The notes under the pieces: model-generated
The model's input: only the letters and a program-made list of their open reading frames with translations
The model's database searches: none
What the model was told of the DNA's origin: nothing
Shown: piece by piece, positions 35,801 to 44,947 of the stretch
Layout: every line of letters begins with the position of its first letter
Position numbering within the stretch: the first letter of the stretch is position 1
Assembly: GCF_010119975.1 (NCBI RefSeq)
Contig: NZ_CP048222.1
Coordinates: 248,001-312,000, forward strand
Direction of reading: 5' to 3'
Length of the DNA stretch: 64,000 nt
Source of the DNA: Rhodocytophaga rosea
GTDB taxonomy: Bacteria; Bacteroidota; Bacteroidia; Cytophagales; 172606-1
Position numbers and translations under genes: made by a program

Positions 35801-37016
35801 AAACCTCAACCCAATAGAAATTATCAAACTTTACCCTACTCGCTTCATCAATGTAGCTATTGAGGTAAGCAAAATATAATTCTAAACATCCCTTGAGTAA
35901 GGCTCTGTTATATTCACCTACTTTTCCTTCAAAATTGATAGATTTTCTGTCTACAGTAGTATGAAAATCAGCATGAAAATCTACATACCTAAAAGGCGAC
36001 TTTACTTTGGTAGGCAGATAATTATATAATAACCCTTCTGAACCTTCTTCAAGTTGTTGTTCTGTATTTTTCAGATGGATGGCTACTTGTGGGTTGTAGA
36101 TATTAATATTTGCCGCTTTTGCCAGTTTTTTTATCTCCTCCTTTAACGGGCAAGATACAATGGAGGAATGATCAATGGAGGTGTTTATCGTCTGTTGAAA
36201 ACACAACTCAGGCTTTTCCTCAAAATCAAAAGAAATATTTATTTCTTTTGGAATCCTAAGCTGTACGAATTGAAAATGAATATTTTTAATCTCTTCAAAA
36301 AGACCTGCTATTTCTCTAGCTGTGTTCTCTGCAAACGGGATTTGTATTATCGTAACAAATCCTTGACTGAATAAATAATGAATATATTCTTCCTGTTCCT
36401 GCAATAATACCGGATAATAATATCCTGGCACTCCTCGCTCTTTGCGTTCGCATTGGAGTTGCTTTATTTGCTTGATTAAGCCTTCTTTTAGTTCCTCTGG
36501 CAACTGTTCTGGTAAGCCTGCTAAGTTTTTAAAAGAGTCGTATATCCGAAAGCTGATGGGCATTGTTATATCCTGCCTATTGCCTTGTATTACTTTTCCT
36601 TGCGTATGAATATCTGCATACCCATGTGCAGCAATGGAAAAAACGGATTTGAAACCTACACCTTTATTCCCGATACTAATATTGGCATCTTTGGTGGAAG
36701 TAGATATAGAGCATAATGACTGAAAATCGGCACGTTGGGAAGTGCCATTGACATAATCATAGTTACTTTGATAGGTAAATGCAACACCATCATTGGCGAT
36801 AAAGAGATTGTTATCTTTTACCGTTACCAGGATTGATTGCTCTGCTTTATCAAAAGCATTTTGCAATAACTCAAAAATTACCCTACCCTGGTAATCGGCA
36901 CTTACCTGTTCTACCTGGCCTGCCTGCTGTTTAATCGTTTCAATTCCAATACCTCTATAATATGTATGATGCTTTTGAAAAAGGGCTTCAACAATAGTTT
37001 TAGAAGAAATTAACAT
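32769..37016 (-). CDS. Sacsin/NO VEIN-like HATPase with C-terminal DUF3883 nuclease domain
   Basis: A 1415-residue protein. The N-terminus is a GHKL ATPase: FELLQNAFDKA (Asn53), IANDGVAF (Asp76) and IGNKGVGFKS (115-124). This arrangement is that of sacsin-type and plant NO VEIN proteins. The long middle has no motif I recognise. The C-terminus matches DUF3883 with a PD-(D/E)XK core: Asp1329, then Glu1342-x-Lys1344 in AVLVEVKST. It begins 2 bases after hsdS and its end overlaps hsdR, so it is part of the restriction operon. It could be an ATP-controlled nuclease that supplements or replaces restriction; that is inference. Confidence 0.85.
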   Translation of the reverse strand: MLISSKTIVEALFQKHHTYYRGIGIETIKQQAGQVEQVSADYQGRVIFELLQNAFDKAEQSILVTVKDNNLFIANDGVAFTYQSNYDYVNGTSQRADFQSLCSISTSTKDANISIGNKGVGFKSVFSIAAHGYADIHTQGKVIQGNRQDITMPISFRIYDSFKNLAGLPEQLPEELKEGLIKQIKQLQCERKERGVPGYYYPVLLQEQEEYIHYLFSQGFVTIIQIPFAENTAREIAGLFEEIKNIHFQFVQLRIPKEINISFDFEEKPELCFQQTINTSIDHSSIVSCPLKEEIKKLAKAANINIYNPQVAIHLKNTEQQLEEGSEGLLYNYLPTKVKSPFRYVDFHADFHTTVDRKSINFEGKVGEYNRALLKGCLELYFAYLNSYIDEASRVKFDNFYWVEVSEVYQRPLEDFNWQYLDTIQATDIIYHTVRAILNIWDNNYKTASKFISSIAKKYFNQTEFLDSNDYNQFYEKCISFIYTYSRNYGGLWEWPRNFKLQLAEQLKMLDARIIPSEAGNSCSINDEIIYREQKLDRSQSFIPSFLAINITSYKIEDEGFRKALGIKEFTDRNEVLKYYRQVSPSGKFHGPENQLTETQQKDLLRSISTLMGKTDENIASTHRYNGFINRNNIDNTPANLADFSISTIFLKTKTGKYKPAQLCNSYELDQGFLPRMPENIKLNTFLKYLGVSYHNNYYFVDKPIWDVLQDGLDYIPALWQEEKTQESHLRHTKILEDIHIISHGKPVHPALINDNDYPFLVRLKIQEFSEEAQPLLIKRYEVFPKEYLSLLIAACKKSLKCKEHLIRFYQNIFEPLHQHLKEYLIIKNGELSFTASTNFYVVNNQQDFRLVENLDILVLCYYKSKLEIESYQFEGKLLELEEGEIIAHSNVDITDIFQKDILPKVFYILTEISLSKLSDTDFFESPERITQLSKKLSNFKFYEADSLRREINIGAIKKFSENRLYDFTEDALVVCKSISSNIRAQAIAKSIFNNSSIAKTIELILFHKNEKDLKNEYLDQIEAWEHIFKRHWITNYEEKFTIFSQRILHQFDCEDFLSDHLWFRYNSTHQSECITKIYTANKLHTLQAAISTEKQHFEDGIFSDFDLEIDYDMYNDQLARLDLILRSYKGATADGLKAKLKDLTGKIGIEDKLKGLENEIRNMFPDAFSANISSDTIKSISKEITIQSKVERIYQNISKSSTKSIASFETGQNIVVNSIPVKTKKVIYQGKELPSNEFEAIGTYGEEEVVSFLIKYFLQIKNTEFRKEALYEVNNLILTQLRKDDETHQKHTELYKACLKYISDDTELAKALIPFYYITLHYQYAFIDIVAWFENKAVLVEVKSTQNQENPSFKISNSEVNEAMEHENYMIVRVTPNKIIFLGNPIYEIKEKLTRIEGSNFTIQPHGYTFTFRD

Positions 37017-37018
37017 AC

Positions 37019-38488
37019 TTAACTCACCTTTATTTTACCGGTTACTACACTATTTATCAAGGTGGTTTTGTATTCTTTTAGCTTCTCAATTTCTTTTTCT
37101 TTAATTGAGATAGCGGTTTCAATTTTTTGAGATACTTCTGCAATGAATTTAGAGATTGCAGTTTGTTCACTTATTGGAGGCAGGATTGTTTTTAATTGCT
37201 TAAACTCATCCCAATAAAGACGCTTTCTAAAATCTGTAATCCCTTTTGAAAACCGGTCCATTTGTTGGATAAAAGCTTTAGTGCGGTACTGGTATTCAAA
37301 AAAATCTGCATCTATTGCTCCTTTAGGCTTTGCTACAATGTAAGCCGGACTTACCATCCCTTCGGTCCGTACAGCGCCAATAGCCCCCTGCCAGGCTCTC
37401 ATCATATTGAAAACAATATCGTTGACTTTAACTAGCTTGTAATTGCTTTTATCTTCTATTCTAATCTTGCCTCGCAAATTCTCTTCATCATTTAATTCTT
37501 CTGAAGAAACGGCTGAATGAATAGACACGGTAAGTAGAGGTAAACTCTCATTTCCAGGCTGGTTACGTTCCTGAAACAAAATGTGGTTTTTTACAATTTG
37601 CCAATGTGCTGGTATTTCTCCAATCCACTCTACTCCACTGTCTTTCATAGATGCATTCGGATTAAGGCCACGGGTTACAGCATTATGTATAAGAATTTGC
37701 CTGCGTTCTTTGAGCAGTTCTATTTGTTTTTCCTTAATTGCAACGGCTTTATCTATTTGGGCTGTTTTTTGGTCGAGAAAGGTTGCAATGGCTGTTTGTT
37801 CTTCTAATGGAGGAAGGAGAGTGACTACTTTTTTAAAATCTTCATAGTGCATATCCCATTGCCCAACTCTCACACCATATGAAATTCGATTATATTCACC
37901 AATATAATTATCACTCCTCAATAATCGGTGAAGATATTCTGAATAAACCTTTTTTGAAGTTACTCTACAGGTTATATATGCAGGACTAACAATCCCTTTA
38001 TAAGCACTAATCCCCATCGAACCCTGCCAAGCTTTCATTTTGTTTACTACCAAATCTCCTGGCTCAACTGCTTTATAGGTTGTAGTATCAAGGGAAGTTG
38101 CATTGTGGTTGTCATCACGGGAATCTTTTGGGATTACACCATATTCTCTATAGACGGATAAAACTTGGTAATTAGGATGGTTTTTATCACTCTTCAATTC
38201 TAATAGAGAACCTAAAGAAACTGCTTCCCAATGCACTGGAATCTCTCCTAACCACGCCGCACCAGAATCTTTATAGGTAGGATATTTTTTAATTGTCTGA
38301 AATGCAGCTTTAGTAGATTTTTCAGGAGACACAGATGGTTTATTATCCACTGTCAGCACTGGTTGGTCTATTATATCTTCAAACAAGCTGTATTGATTAT
38401 TTTTACTTTTCATCAAATCATTCAATTTTGAGATTTCTTTACCTGGTTTATAAAAGCCAATAATCTGCTCACAATGTTGCTCAGGCAA
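37019..38488 (-). CDS. hsdS: Type I restriction enzyme specificity subunit (HsdS)
   Basis: A 489-residue protein with two target-recognition domains: one beginning KDSGAAWLGEIPVHWEAV (about 73-90) and one beginning KDSGVEWIGEIPAHW (about 280-295). Each is followed by a helical spacer (LPPLEEQTAIATFLDQK and LPPISEQTAISKFIA). The first 70 residues are an extra polar tail; a start at Met26 (38413) would shorten it, but the 8-base overlap with hsdM favours the longer form. The two-TRD layout implies a bipartite recognition sequence. Confidence 0.93.
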   Translation of the reverse strand: MPEQHCEQIIGFYKPGKEISKLNDLMKSKNNQYSLFEDIIDQPVLTVDNKPSVSPEKSTKAAFQTIKKYPTYKDSGAAWLGEIPVHWEAVSLGSLLELKSDKNHPNYQVLSVYREYGVIPKDSRDDNHNATSLDTTTYKAVEPGDLVVNKMKAWQGSMGISAYKGIVSPAYITCRVTSKKVYSEYLHRLLRSDNYIGEYNRISYGVRVGQWDMHYEDFKKVVTLLPPLEEQTAIATFLDQKTAQIDKAVAIKEKQIELLKERRQILIHNAVTRGLNPNASMKDSGVEWIGEIPAHWQIVKNHILFQERNQPGNESLPLLTVSIHSAVSSEELNDEENLRGKIRIEDKSNYKLVKVNDIVFNMMRAWQGAIGAVRTEGMVSPAYIVAKPKGAIDADFFEYQYRTKAFIQQMDRFSKGITDFRKRLYWDEFKQLKTILPPISEQTAISKFIAEVSQKIETAISIKEKEIEKLKEYKTTLINSVVTGKIKVS

Positions 38489-40829
38489 GGTTTAATATTT
38501 CACTAATCAAGCCATCACTTTCTTTTTCCAGCATTAAAATATCATCGCTTACTTCCTCGAGGCTCCGCAGGGGTTTGTGCTGGTAGAAGTATTTATTGAA
38601 GCTGATTTCGTAGCCAATTTTAGTGGCATCCAGGTTTATCCAGGCTTCGGGCACATGAGGTTTTACTTCCCGCAAAAAATACTCGTAAATACTTTCTTTA
38701 AGCGGTACGTTTTCAAAGTCCCGCAAATCATTTTCAGTTTCATATTCCAGGTACTCTCCTTTTTTACCAGTGGCGTAATAGCCATAATCAGCCAGCTGGC
38801 TTTCTTCACAGCCTAAGTGGGTAAGCAGTTTCTCTAATTCTTCACCGGAAAGTTTAGTAATTCCTTTTATTACTTTTTCTGCATCTGCATCATACCAGCT
38901 TACTGCATTCAGAATAGCATTTTTCTCTGAAGTGGATAGTTTGGCTTTATCCTCTTTTAATTGGGCATCTACTTTTTTCCGAAAAATGTTAAAGTCGTTG
39001 TATTCATCGGTACCAATGGCCTCCATCAGTTTAGTGGCTGCATTGAGCAATTCAAGTTGTTTGTCCCAGGTGGCTGCACTTACCAGGGTTTTGGCTTGTT
39101 TGGTATTCAAGTTCAGTTCCTGCTTTTCGCACCACTCTAGTATGGCTTTCTCGTGTCTGGCAAGGGCGGTGTATACTTCTTCACCAAATGCCGAATAAGC
39201 CCAGGCCATAGGTTCAAGCAAGGTCTTATCAAAACGCAGTTGGGCTAACCGTTCCGCAGTAAACTGTGCCTTCAGACGCTTAGGCCGCTCAATGGTTACT
39301 TTACAATACCCAAAATCGCTGTTGTCAAACACCTGCGCCGCTATGCCTTCTTCTCCTTTCCGTTCAATAGTTTGCATCTCTGCATATACTTTTACAATTT
39401 CTCTGATATGTTCTGGTGAAAATTCGCAGTTTTTCGCACCCAGGTTTTTGCGCAGTTTCCGGTATAGCTGTCCGGCATCTATCAGTTGTACCTTGCCATT
39501 GCGGTTGGCAGCTTTGTTGTTGCTTAAAATCCAGATATAGGTAGTAATACCGGTATTGTAAAAAAGGTTATTGGGTAGCTGGATAACGGCTTCCAGCCAG
39601 TCGTTTTCAATGATGTATCTGCGGATGTTGCTTTCGCCTCCCCCTGCATCGCCTGTAAATAAGCTGCTGCCATTGTGTACAGAAGCAATACGGGAACCAG
39701 AAAGGCTTTGGGAAAGAGGTTTCATTTTATTGACCATCTCCATCAAAAACAACAATTGTCCATCTGAGGAGCGGGGCGTAGCATCTGCCTCTTCTTCCTT
39801 GCCCCAGTAATCTTTTAGTTTAACCTGGAAACGGGGATCAATAATAGCCTTGCCATCTCTTATATTTTTCTGCTCACTTGCCCATGATTTTCCATAGGGA
39901 GGATTAGAGAGCATAAAATTGAAATTCTTGCCGGCAAATTCATCGGTAGAAAGCGTAGAGCCATTTCTGATGTTCTCAGGATTATTTCCCTTAATCATCA
40001 TATCCGATTTACAAATGGCATAAGTTTCGTCGTTTATTTCTTTTCCATATAAATGCACATCACTTTTGGCACGAATCTCACCCTCTGGGTCTTTTATGAA
40101 ATTCTGTGATTCAGTAAGCATCCCTCCACTTCCACAGGCAGGGTCATAAATAGTGATTACCGGAGGAAGATTGTTTTTTACAGGATCGAAAACAATGTGG
40201 GTCATCAGGTCTATCACTTCCCTGGGAGTAAAATGTTCCCCGGCTTCTTCATTATTCTCCTCGTTGAATTTCCGGATCAGTTCTTCAAACACATAGCCCA
40301 TTCCCAGATTTGATAAAGGTGGGAGTTTGCGGCCTTCCGGGTCAGTCTTTTCAAAAGGCGTCAGGTTAATATAAGGTGAAGTAAACTTATCCAGCACAGT
40401 CAGCAATACATTCTTAGATGTCATATGCTTAACCTGGCTTTTAAGGTTAAACTTTTCAATGATTTCTCTTACATTCGCGCTAAAGCCATTCAAATAATCC
40501 TCAAAATTACCTTGCAGAATTTGCTGGCTGTTGGTAGCTGTATTCTGCAAGCGCTGTAATGTCCATTCACTGATATTGTAAAACACATACCCGGATGCTT
40601 GCCTAAGTCCATTTTTATCCCATTCTGTAAACTTGGCTTCATCACGCTGGAAAGCCAGTTCTTCCATTACAGCCTTTTTCGTGGGTTCCAGCAAAGCATC
40701 TAATCTTCGGAGCACCACCATAGGCAATATTACATCACGGTATTTTCCACGAACATACACATCACGCAAACAATCATCAGCAATAGACCATATAAAAGAA
40801 ACTAATTTATTATGTACGGCGGTGTTCAT
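38481..40829 (-). CDS. hsdM: Type I restriction enzyme methylase subunit (HsdM)
   Basis: A protein of 782 residues (start MNTAVHNKLVSFIW; an ATG 7 codons earlier is possible). The N-terminal bundle reads DVYVRGKYRDVILPM. The AdoMet motif DPACGSGGM and the catalytic NPPYG (316-320 from the longer start) place it as an N6-adenine methylase. A C-terminal extension of about 250 residues (after YCKVTIERPKRLKAQF) is longer than in classic HsdM. It is the promoter-proximal gene of the operon, divergent from the nuclease pair at 41117. Confidence 0.95.
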   Translation of the reverse strand: MNTAVHNKLVSFIWSIADDCLRDVYVRGKYRDVILPMVVLRRLDALLEPTKKAVMEELAFQRDEAKFTEWDKNGLRQASGYVFYNISEWTLQRLQNTATNSQQILQGNFEDYLNGFSANVREIIEKFNLKSQVKHMTSKNVLLTVLDKFTSPYINLTPFEKTDPEGRKLPPLSNLGMGYVFEELIRKFNEENNEEAGEHFTPREVIDLMTHIVFDPVKNNLPPVITIYDPACGSGGMLTESQNFIKDPEGEIRAKSDVHLYGKEINDETYAICKSDMMIKGNNPENIRNGSTLSTDEFAGKNFNFMLSNPPYGKSWASEQKNIRDGKAIIDPRFQVKLKDYWGKEEEADATPRSSDGQLLFLMEMVNKMKPLSQSLSGSRIASVHNGSSLFTGDAGGGESNIRRYIIENDWLEAVIQLPNNLFYNTGITTYIWILSNNKAANRNGKVQLIDAGQLYRKLRKNLGAKNCEFSPEHIREIVKVYAEMQTIERKGEEGIAAQVFDNSDFGYCKVTIERPKRLKAQFTAERLAQLRFDKTLLEPMAWAYSAFGEEVYTALARHEKAILEWCEKQELNLNTKQAKTLVSAATWDKQLELLNAATKLMEAIGTDEYNDFNIFRKKVDAQLKEDKAKLSTSEKNAILNAVSWYDADAEKVIKGITKLSGEELEKLLTHLGCEESQLADYGYYATGKKGEYLEYETENDLRDFENVPLKESIYEYFLREVKPHVPEAWINLDATKIGYEISFNKYFYQHKPLRSLEEVSDDILMLEKESDGLISEILNLA

Positions 40830-41116
40830 TATATTTTTATTATTAATCAAATTAGGTTATAATCACTCAATTGTAATTCATCCTTAAGTTCTTTACAATA
40901 CAATAGATAATAGTATTGGTATTGCCAATATAAGATTAAAAAAATTTATACAAGCCACAATACCTTACTTTAACTATTGGCATACTGTAATATTTTAGGA
41001 TTAATCAAGTGTAAATTTTTATAGCTTTAGGCTAACAAAAATTAAATAAAAACAATCAAAGCTATTAAAAGAAGACGTGCATTTCATTTAATCTCTTTGG
41101 CTTATAATTACACTGA
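40830..41116. other. Divergent promoter region between hsdM and the nuclease pair
   Basis: About 287 AT-rich bases. Contains the inverted repeat TATTGG-N5-CCAATA (40914-40930) and a related CTATTGGCATA further right, possible operator elements controlling both divergent defence transcripts. Confidence 0.4.
40914..40930. promoter_or_regulatory. Inverted repeat TATTGG-N5-CCAATA
   Basis: Perfect six-base arms, five-base spacer (TATTG), in the hsdM/nuclease divergent intergenic region. A second TTGGCA occurs about 50 bases downstream. Operator function is inferred from position. Confidence 0.35.
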
Positions 41117-41542
41117 ATGGCTGAAATATCAAATAACAATACAGGTCTATCAGGGGAATATTTTGTAGCGGCAGAACTCTATCGAAGAGGTTGGTCTGTT
41201 GGGATGACCATTGGTAATGCTAAAGCTGTTGACCTTTTTGCAGAGAAAGATAACAGGAAGATAGCCATCCAGGTAAAATCGATTTATAAAAAGAAAAATG
41301 TAGGTTGGCCTATTATGAAAACCTGCATTAAGGATGATTGCTTATACATATTTGTCAACTTAAATGCTGACAAGATGGAATCTCCAGATTATTACATCTG
41401 TACATCTACAGAAGTTAAAAATAATATGAAACAGTACTCCACAAGAGGAATTATAACTTTATCTGCTTTGAATCAGGAACAGTTCAAGGGCAACTGGAAA
41501 AAATTAGAATTAACAAAAGATTTACATGCCAACTTTATTTAA
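41117..41542 (+). CDS. Small PD-(D/E)XK-type nuclease-like protein
   Basis: A 141-residue protein. GLSGEYFVAAELYRRGW (11-27) and DLFAEKDNRKIAIQVKS (39-55) give Glu14, Asp39 and the Gln52-x-Lys54 pair typical of the VRR/Holliday-junction-resolvase-like PD-(D/E)XK fold, where Gln replaces the usual Glu in many members. It overlaps the next gene by 17 bases, so translation is coupled. Probably a DNA-acting defence component. Confidence 0.75.
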   Translation: MAEISNNNTGLSGEYFVAAELYRRGWSVGMTIGNAKAVDLFAEKDNRKIAIQVKSIYKKKNVGWPIMKTCIKDDCLYIFVNLNADKMESPDYYICTSTEVKNNMKQYSTRGIITLSALNQEQFKGNWKKLELTKDLHANFI

Positions 41543-43277
41543 AGAAGTCAATTACAACTTAGCTACCATAATACAACAGATTGATTTAGGAATTATTGGT
41601 TTACCTGATATTCAACGTCCCTTTGTTTGGCCTGATACCAAAGTCAGAGACCTATTTGATAGTATGTATAAAGGATATCCCGTTGGCTATTTTCTTTTTT
41701 GGGCAAATGCCAATGTTGAGGGGACCAAAGGAATAGGTACAGGCAGCAAGCAAAAACATCCAAATTTGCTGATTGTGGATGGCCAACAACGACTTACATC
41801 ATTGTATGCCGTTATTAAAGGTCAGCAGATCATTCGGGAAAATTATGAAAAAGCCACTATCGTTATAGCCTTCAATCCTATTGAGGAAAAATTTGAAGTA
41901 CCTGATGCGGCTATTCGTAAAAACCCACGCTACTATCAAAATATTTCTGAAATTTGGAAAGCTGATGCGGATATTTTTGACATTACTGATAATTTCATAG
42001 AAAAACTGCAACAGACAAAAGAGGTAACAAAAGAAGAAATCAAACATATCAGGCAGGCTTTCAATGCTTTAAAAAACCTAGAAGGCTATCCTTTCTCAGC
42101 GTTAGAACTTTCAGCTAACATTGATGAAGAACAAGTTGCTGATGTGTTCGTCCGTATCAATTCTCAGGGTAAAACACTCAATCAAGCAGATTTCATTTTA
42201 ACCTTAATGAGTGTTTTTTGGGAAGATGGTAGGAAAGATTTAGAAGAATTTTGCCGTCTTTGTAGAGTCCCATCAAAGGATTCAGCTTCTCCATTCAATT
42301 ATCTGATAGATCCTAACCCAGATCAAATGCTTCGGGTTTCTGTTGGCTTGGCCTTTCGCAGAGCAAGACTACAATATGTATACAGCATACTGAGAGGTAA
42401 AGATCTTGATACTGGAGATTTTAGTACAGAAAGAAGGGAAAAACAATTTGATAGGCTTAAAGAAGCACAAGCGAAAGCTTTAAATATTCAGAACTGGCAT
42501 GAGTTTATTAAAGCTGTAAAAATTGCAGGATTTGCTAAGCAGGATTATATCAGTTCTAAAAACAATCTTCTATATGCTTATATATTCTTTCTCCTAGGCA
42601 GAGAAGAATACAAAATGGATTTATATGAGCTAAAAAACCTTATTGCCCGATGGTTTTTCATGTCATCTATTTCAGGCCGTTACACTGGTTCGCCCGAAAC
42701 AGTGATGGAAATGGACTTAGCTCGATTAAGGGGAGTTGAAAACGCTATTGATTTTAAAGCAATTTTAGAAGAAATTATTATCTCACAGCTTACTCAGGAT
42801 TTTTGGGATATACGCCTTCCAATGGATCTTGCTACCTCATCTTCCACAAGCCCATCACTGTATGCTTATTATGCCTCTCTTTATGTATTAGATGCCTATG
42901 GCTTATTTTCAAAACTGAAGGTATCAGACTTATTACAGGAAGGTTTACGCAGTAAAAAATCAGCTTTGGAGCGCCACCATCTTTTTCCAAAAGCTTTATT
43001 GCATAAGATGGGCATTACTGAACAAAGAGATACTAATCAAATAGCCAACTTTGCTTTGGTAGAGTGGAGCGATAATATATCTATCTCTGATGATCACCCG
43101 TCTATATACTTGCCAAAATATCTGGATCGATTAACCTCTGAAGACAAAGAAAAAATGTATTACTGGCACGCACTATCTGAAGGCTGGGAAAATTTAACTT
43201 ATATGGATTTTTTAGCTGAGAGGCGGAAGAAAATGTCAGATATAATTAAGAGTGCCTATATGAAAATTAGTAATTAA
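41526..43277 (+). CDS. DUF262/HNH protein (GmrSD-like modification-dependent nuclease)
   Basis: A 583-residue protein. The DUF262 (GmrS-like, ParB-fold NTPase) domain shows IQRPFVWPDTKVRDL at about 29-43 and DGQQRLTSLY (85-94). The C-terminus has ERHHLFPKA (482-490), an HNH/DUF1524-type nuclease motif with His484 and His485. GmrSD-type enzymes cut glucosylated-hydroxymethylcytosine phage DNA. It follows and overlaps a small PD-(D/E)XK protein. A strong hairpin (43313) ends the transcript. Confidence 0.85.
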   Translation: MPTLFKEVNYNLATIIQQIDLGIIGLPDIQRPFVWPDTKVRDLFDSMYKGYPVGYFLFWANANVEGTKGIGTGSKQKHPNLLIVDGQQRLTSLYAVIKGQQIIRENYEKATIVIAFNPIEEKFEVPDAAIRKNPRYYQNISEIWKADADIFDITDNFIEKLQQTKEVTKEEIKHIRQAFNALKNLEGYPFSALELSANIDEEQVADVFVRINSQGKTLNQADFILTLMSVFWEDGRKDLEEFCRLCRVPSKDSASPFNYLIDPNPDQMLRVSVGLAFRRARLQYVYSILRGKDLDTGDFSTERREKQFDRLKEAQAKALNIQNWHEFIKAVKIAGFAKQDYISSKNNLLYAYIFFLLGREEYKMDLYELKNLIARWFFMSSISGRYTGSPETVMEMDLARLRGVENAIDFKAILEEIIISQLTQDFWDIRLPMDLATSSSTSPSLYAYYASLYVLDAYGLFSKLKVSDLLQEGLRSKKSALERHHLFPKALLHKMGITEQRDTNQIANFALVEWSDNISISDDHPSIYLPKYLDRLTSEDKEKMYYWHALSEGWENLTYMDFLAERRKKMSDIIKSAYMKISN

Positions 43278-43312
43278 TTGTAATATCAATTCTTATGTAT
43301 GGCTGTAACACT

Positions 43313-43354
43313 ATATAAGGAGAGCCTTTTTGTATGAAAAGGCTCTCCTTATAT
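43313..43354 (+). terminator. Strong hairpin terminator after the DUF262 gene
   Basis: An 18-base perfect stem (GGAGAGCCTTTT core, both arms) with 6-base loop TGTATG, starting 36 bases after the DUF262 stop and 76 bases before the integrase stop. Symmetric enough to serve both converging transcripts. Confidence 0.7.
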
Positions 43355-43429
43355 CTATCAATATAACAAGATTAGAATGTTTTTTGGCTCTGTCACAGAA
43401 AAACAGCCTATACTGCTAATTCAGGTCAG

Positions 43430-44626
43430 TTAATCAAAATCCCACTTCTCCATTTGCTTAACTTTCAACTCATTTACCACTTTAGCATAGATCTGTGTCG
43501 TTTTCAGCTGGGTATGGCCAAGAATATTTGAAATCACTTCCAGGCTGATTCCAAGAATAAGTGAATTAATGGCAAATGAATGCCTGGAGCAGTGGAAAGT
43601 GATGTACTTATTAATTTTTTGCAAGGCTATAATTTCCCGCACATCGTTATTCACCCTACTATTACTCTGCTTAAGTTTTCTGCTAAAAATTCCATTATTA
43701 CCTAATAAATCTACCTCTTCTAAAGCTGGTGTATGCTCCACGCCTGCCCTTTTCAGCATCAATCGTACAACCCGGTTGCTTAATGGTATTTCTACTACTT
43801 TACGTGTCTTTTTCATTTGCATGGATATAAAATACCTGTTTCCTGCCTGCTTCAGATACAAGGCATTCAGACGGCCTACATCCGAAAACCGCAGGCCAGT
43901 ATAGCAGGCAATCAAAAAGTAAAACAACGTATTCTGAAGTTTCTCAGAGAGTGTATTGGAGTCATAAAGATTATGCAGGCTTTCTACCTCTTTCAGCGTT
44001 AAATATTCCTTCACAGCTTCCTCAGAGGGTATTTCAAAATCTTTGAATGGATAGTTTTTAGTGAGTCCTTTCTTGATGGCAATATTTAAGAACTTGCGGA
44101 TCATCACAAAATCACTTTTCATGGTATTGGGCTCATTGCCCTTTTCTACCAGGTAATACTGATACTTTTGCAGGAAATCAAAATTGAGTTGTTGGATAGT
44201 CAGGCCCGGACGAAAGTTATCGAGCTTCTCCAGCTGATATTTTGTGGTTTTATAATACGTATAAACGATTGTAGATTTGGAAGCCTCTAATTCCTGCCTG
44301 CAAAAATCTACAAAGAGCAACTTTCCATCACTTTCATACGCATTGATAATTTGATCATGGGTAATATCTTTTCCCTCATGCTGAAAATCTAATATTATTT
44401 TTTCTATCAGCGCCAGCTTTGCGCCAAAGTAGGAATTCAGCTTCATTGAATTTGCTTCTCCTCTTCCTACTCTACCTGAGTTATTATCAAATTGATCATG
44501 GCTTACATACTTACCGGTTGCAATCAATTTTTCCTTATTGTTTATTCTCAAAATAATATAAACAGGTGCTGTACCATCCAATTTACGTTTATTTTTTTTA
44601 CAGTATAATTTAGCGGATACACTCAT
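43430..44626 (-). CDS. int: Tyrosine integrase of the ICE
   Basis: A 398-residue site-specific recombinase. N-terminal arm-binding region, then a core-binding SAM-like domain (about 100-200), and the catalytic domain with Arg246 (TGLRFSDVG), His345-x2-Arg348 (HCSRHS), His371 (LGHTQLKTTQIY) and Tyr380. This is the Bacteroidetes transposon integrase type. It starts about 160 bases from the 3' end of tRNA-Thr and reads away from it; together they mark the right end of the element. Confidence 0.95.
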   Translation of the reverse strand: MSVSAKLYCKKNKRKLDGTAPVYIILRINNKEKLIATGKYVSHDQFDNNSGRVGRGEANSMKLNSYFGAKLALIEKIILDFQHEGKDITHDQIINAYESDGKLLFVDFCRQELEASKSTIVYTYYKTTKYQLEKLDNFRPGLTIQQLNFDFLQKYQYYLVEKGNEPNTMKSDFVMIRKFLNIAIKKGLTKNYPFKDFEIPSEEAVKEYLTLKEVESLHNLYDSNTLSEKLQNTLFYFLIACYTGLRFSDVGRLNALYLKQAGNRYFISMQMKKTRKVVEIPLSNRVVRLMLKRAGVEHTPALEEVDLLGNNGIFSRKLKQSNSRVNNDVREIIALQKINKYITFHCSRHSFAINSLILGISLEVISNILGHTQLKTTQIYAKVVNELKVKQMEKWDFD

Positions 44627-44744
44627 AAGCTGGTTTGAATGGGTCTGAAATAGGTCTGAAAAGTTTAGATCAAGTGGCTAAAAATATGCCTTTTCGCTAT
44701 AAAAAACAACGTGGGAGAATTGGCTAGATGAAGGCCTAAAAACA

Positions 44745-44779
44745 AAAAACCGCTAAATTTTGAAAATTTAGCGGTTTTT
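44745..44779 (-). terminator. Hairpin terminator of tRNA-Thr
   Basis: AAAAACCGCTAAATTTT and its perfect complement form a 17-base stem around one base. It begins 5 bases after the tRNA 3' end in the minus direction and is followed by T-rich sequence, as expected for intrinsic termination. It also lies in the likely attachment zone. Confidence 0.75.
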
Positions 44780-44783
44780 GGAG

Positions 44784-44856
<73 letters not shown>

Positions 44857-44947
44857 GTGCTTAGTTAATGAAAGCGTGTGCAAAATTACAGCCTGCTTTT
44901 GTTTTTCCAAATCCAGCAGCAAAAAAATACTTATTTTTTAAGCCTGG

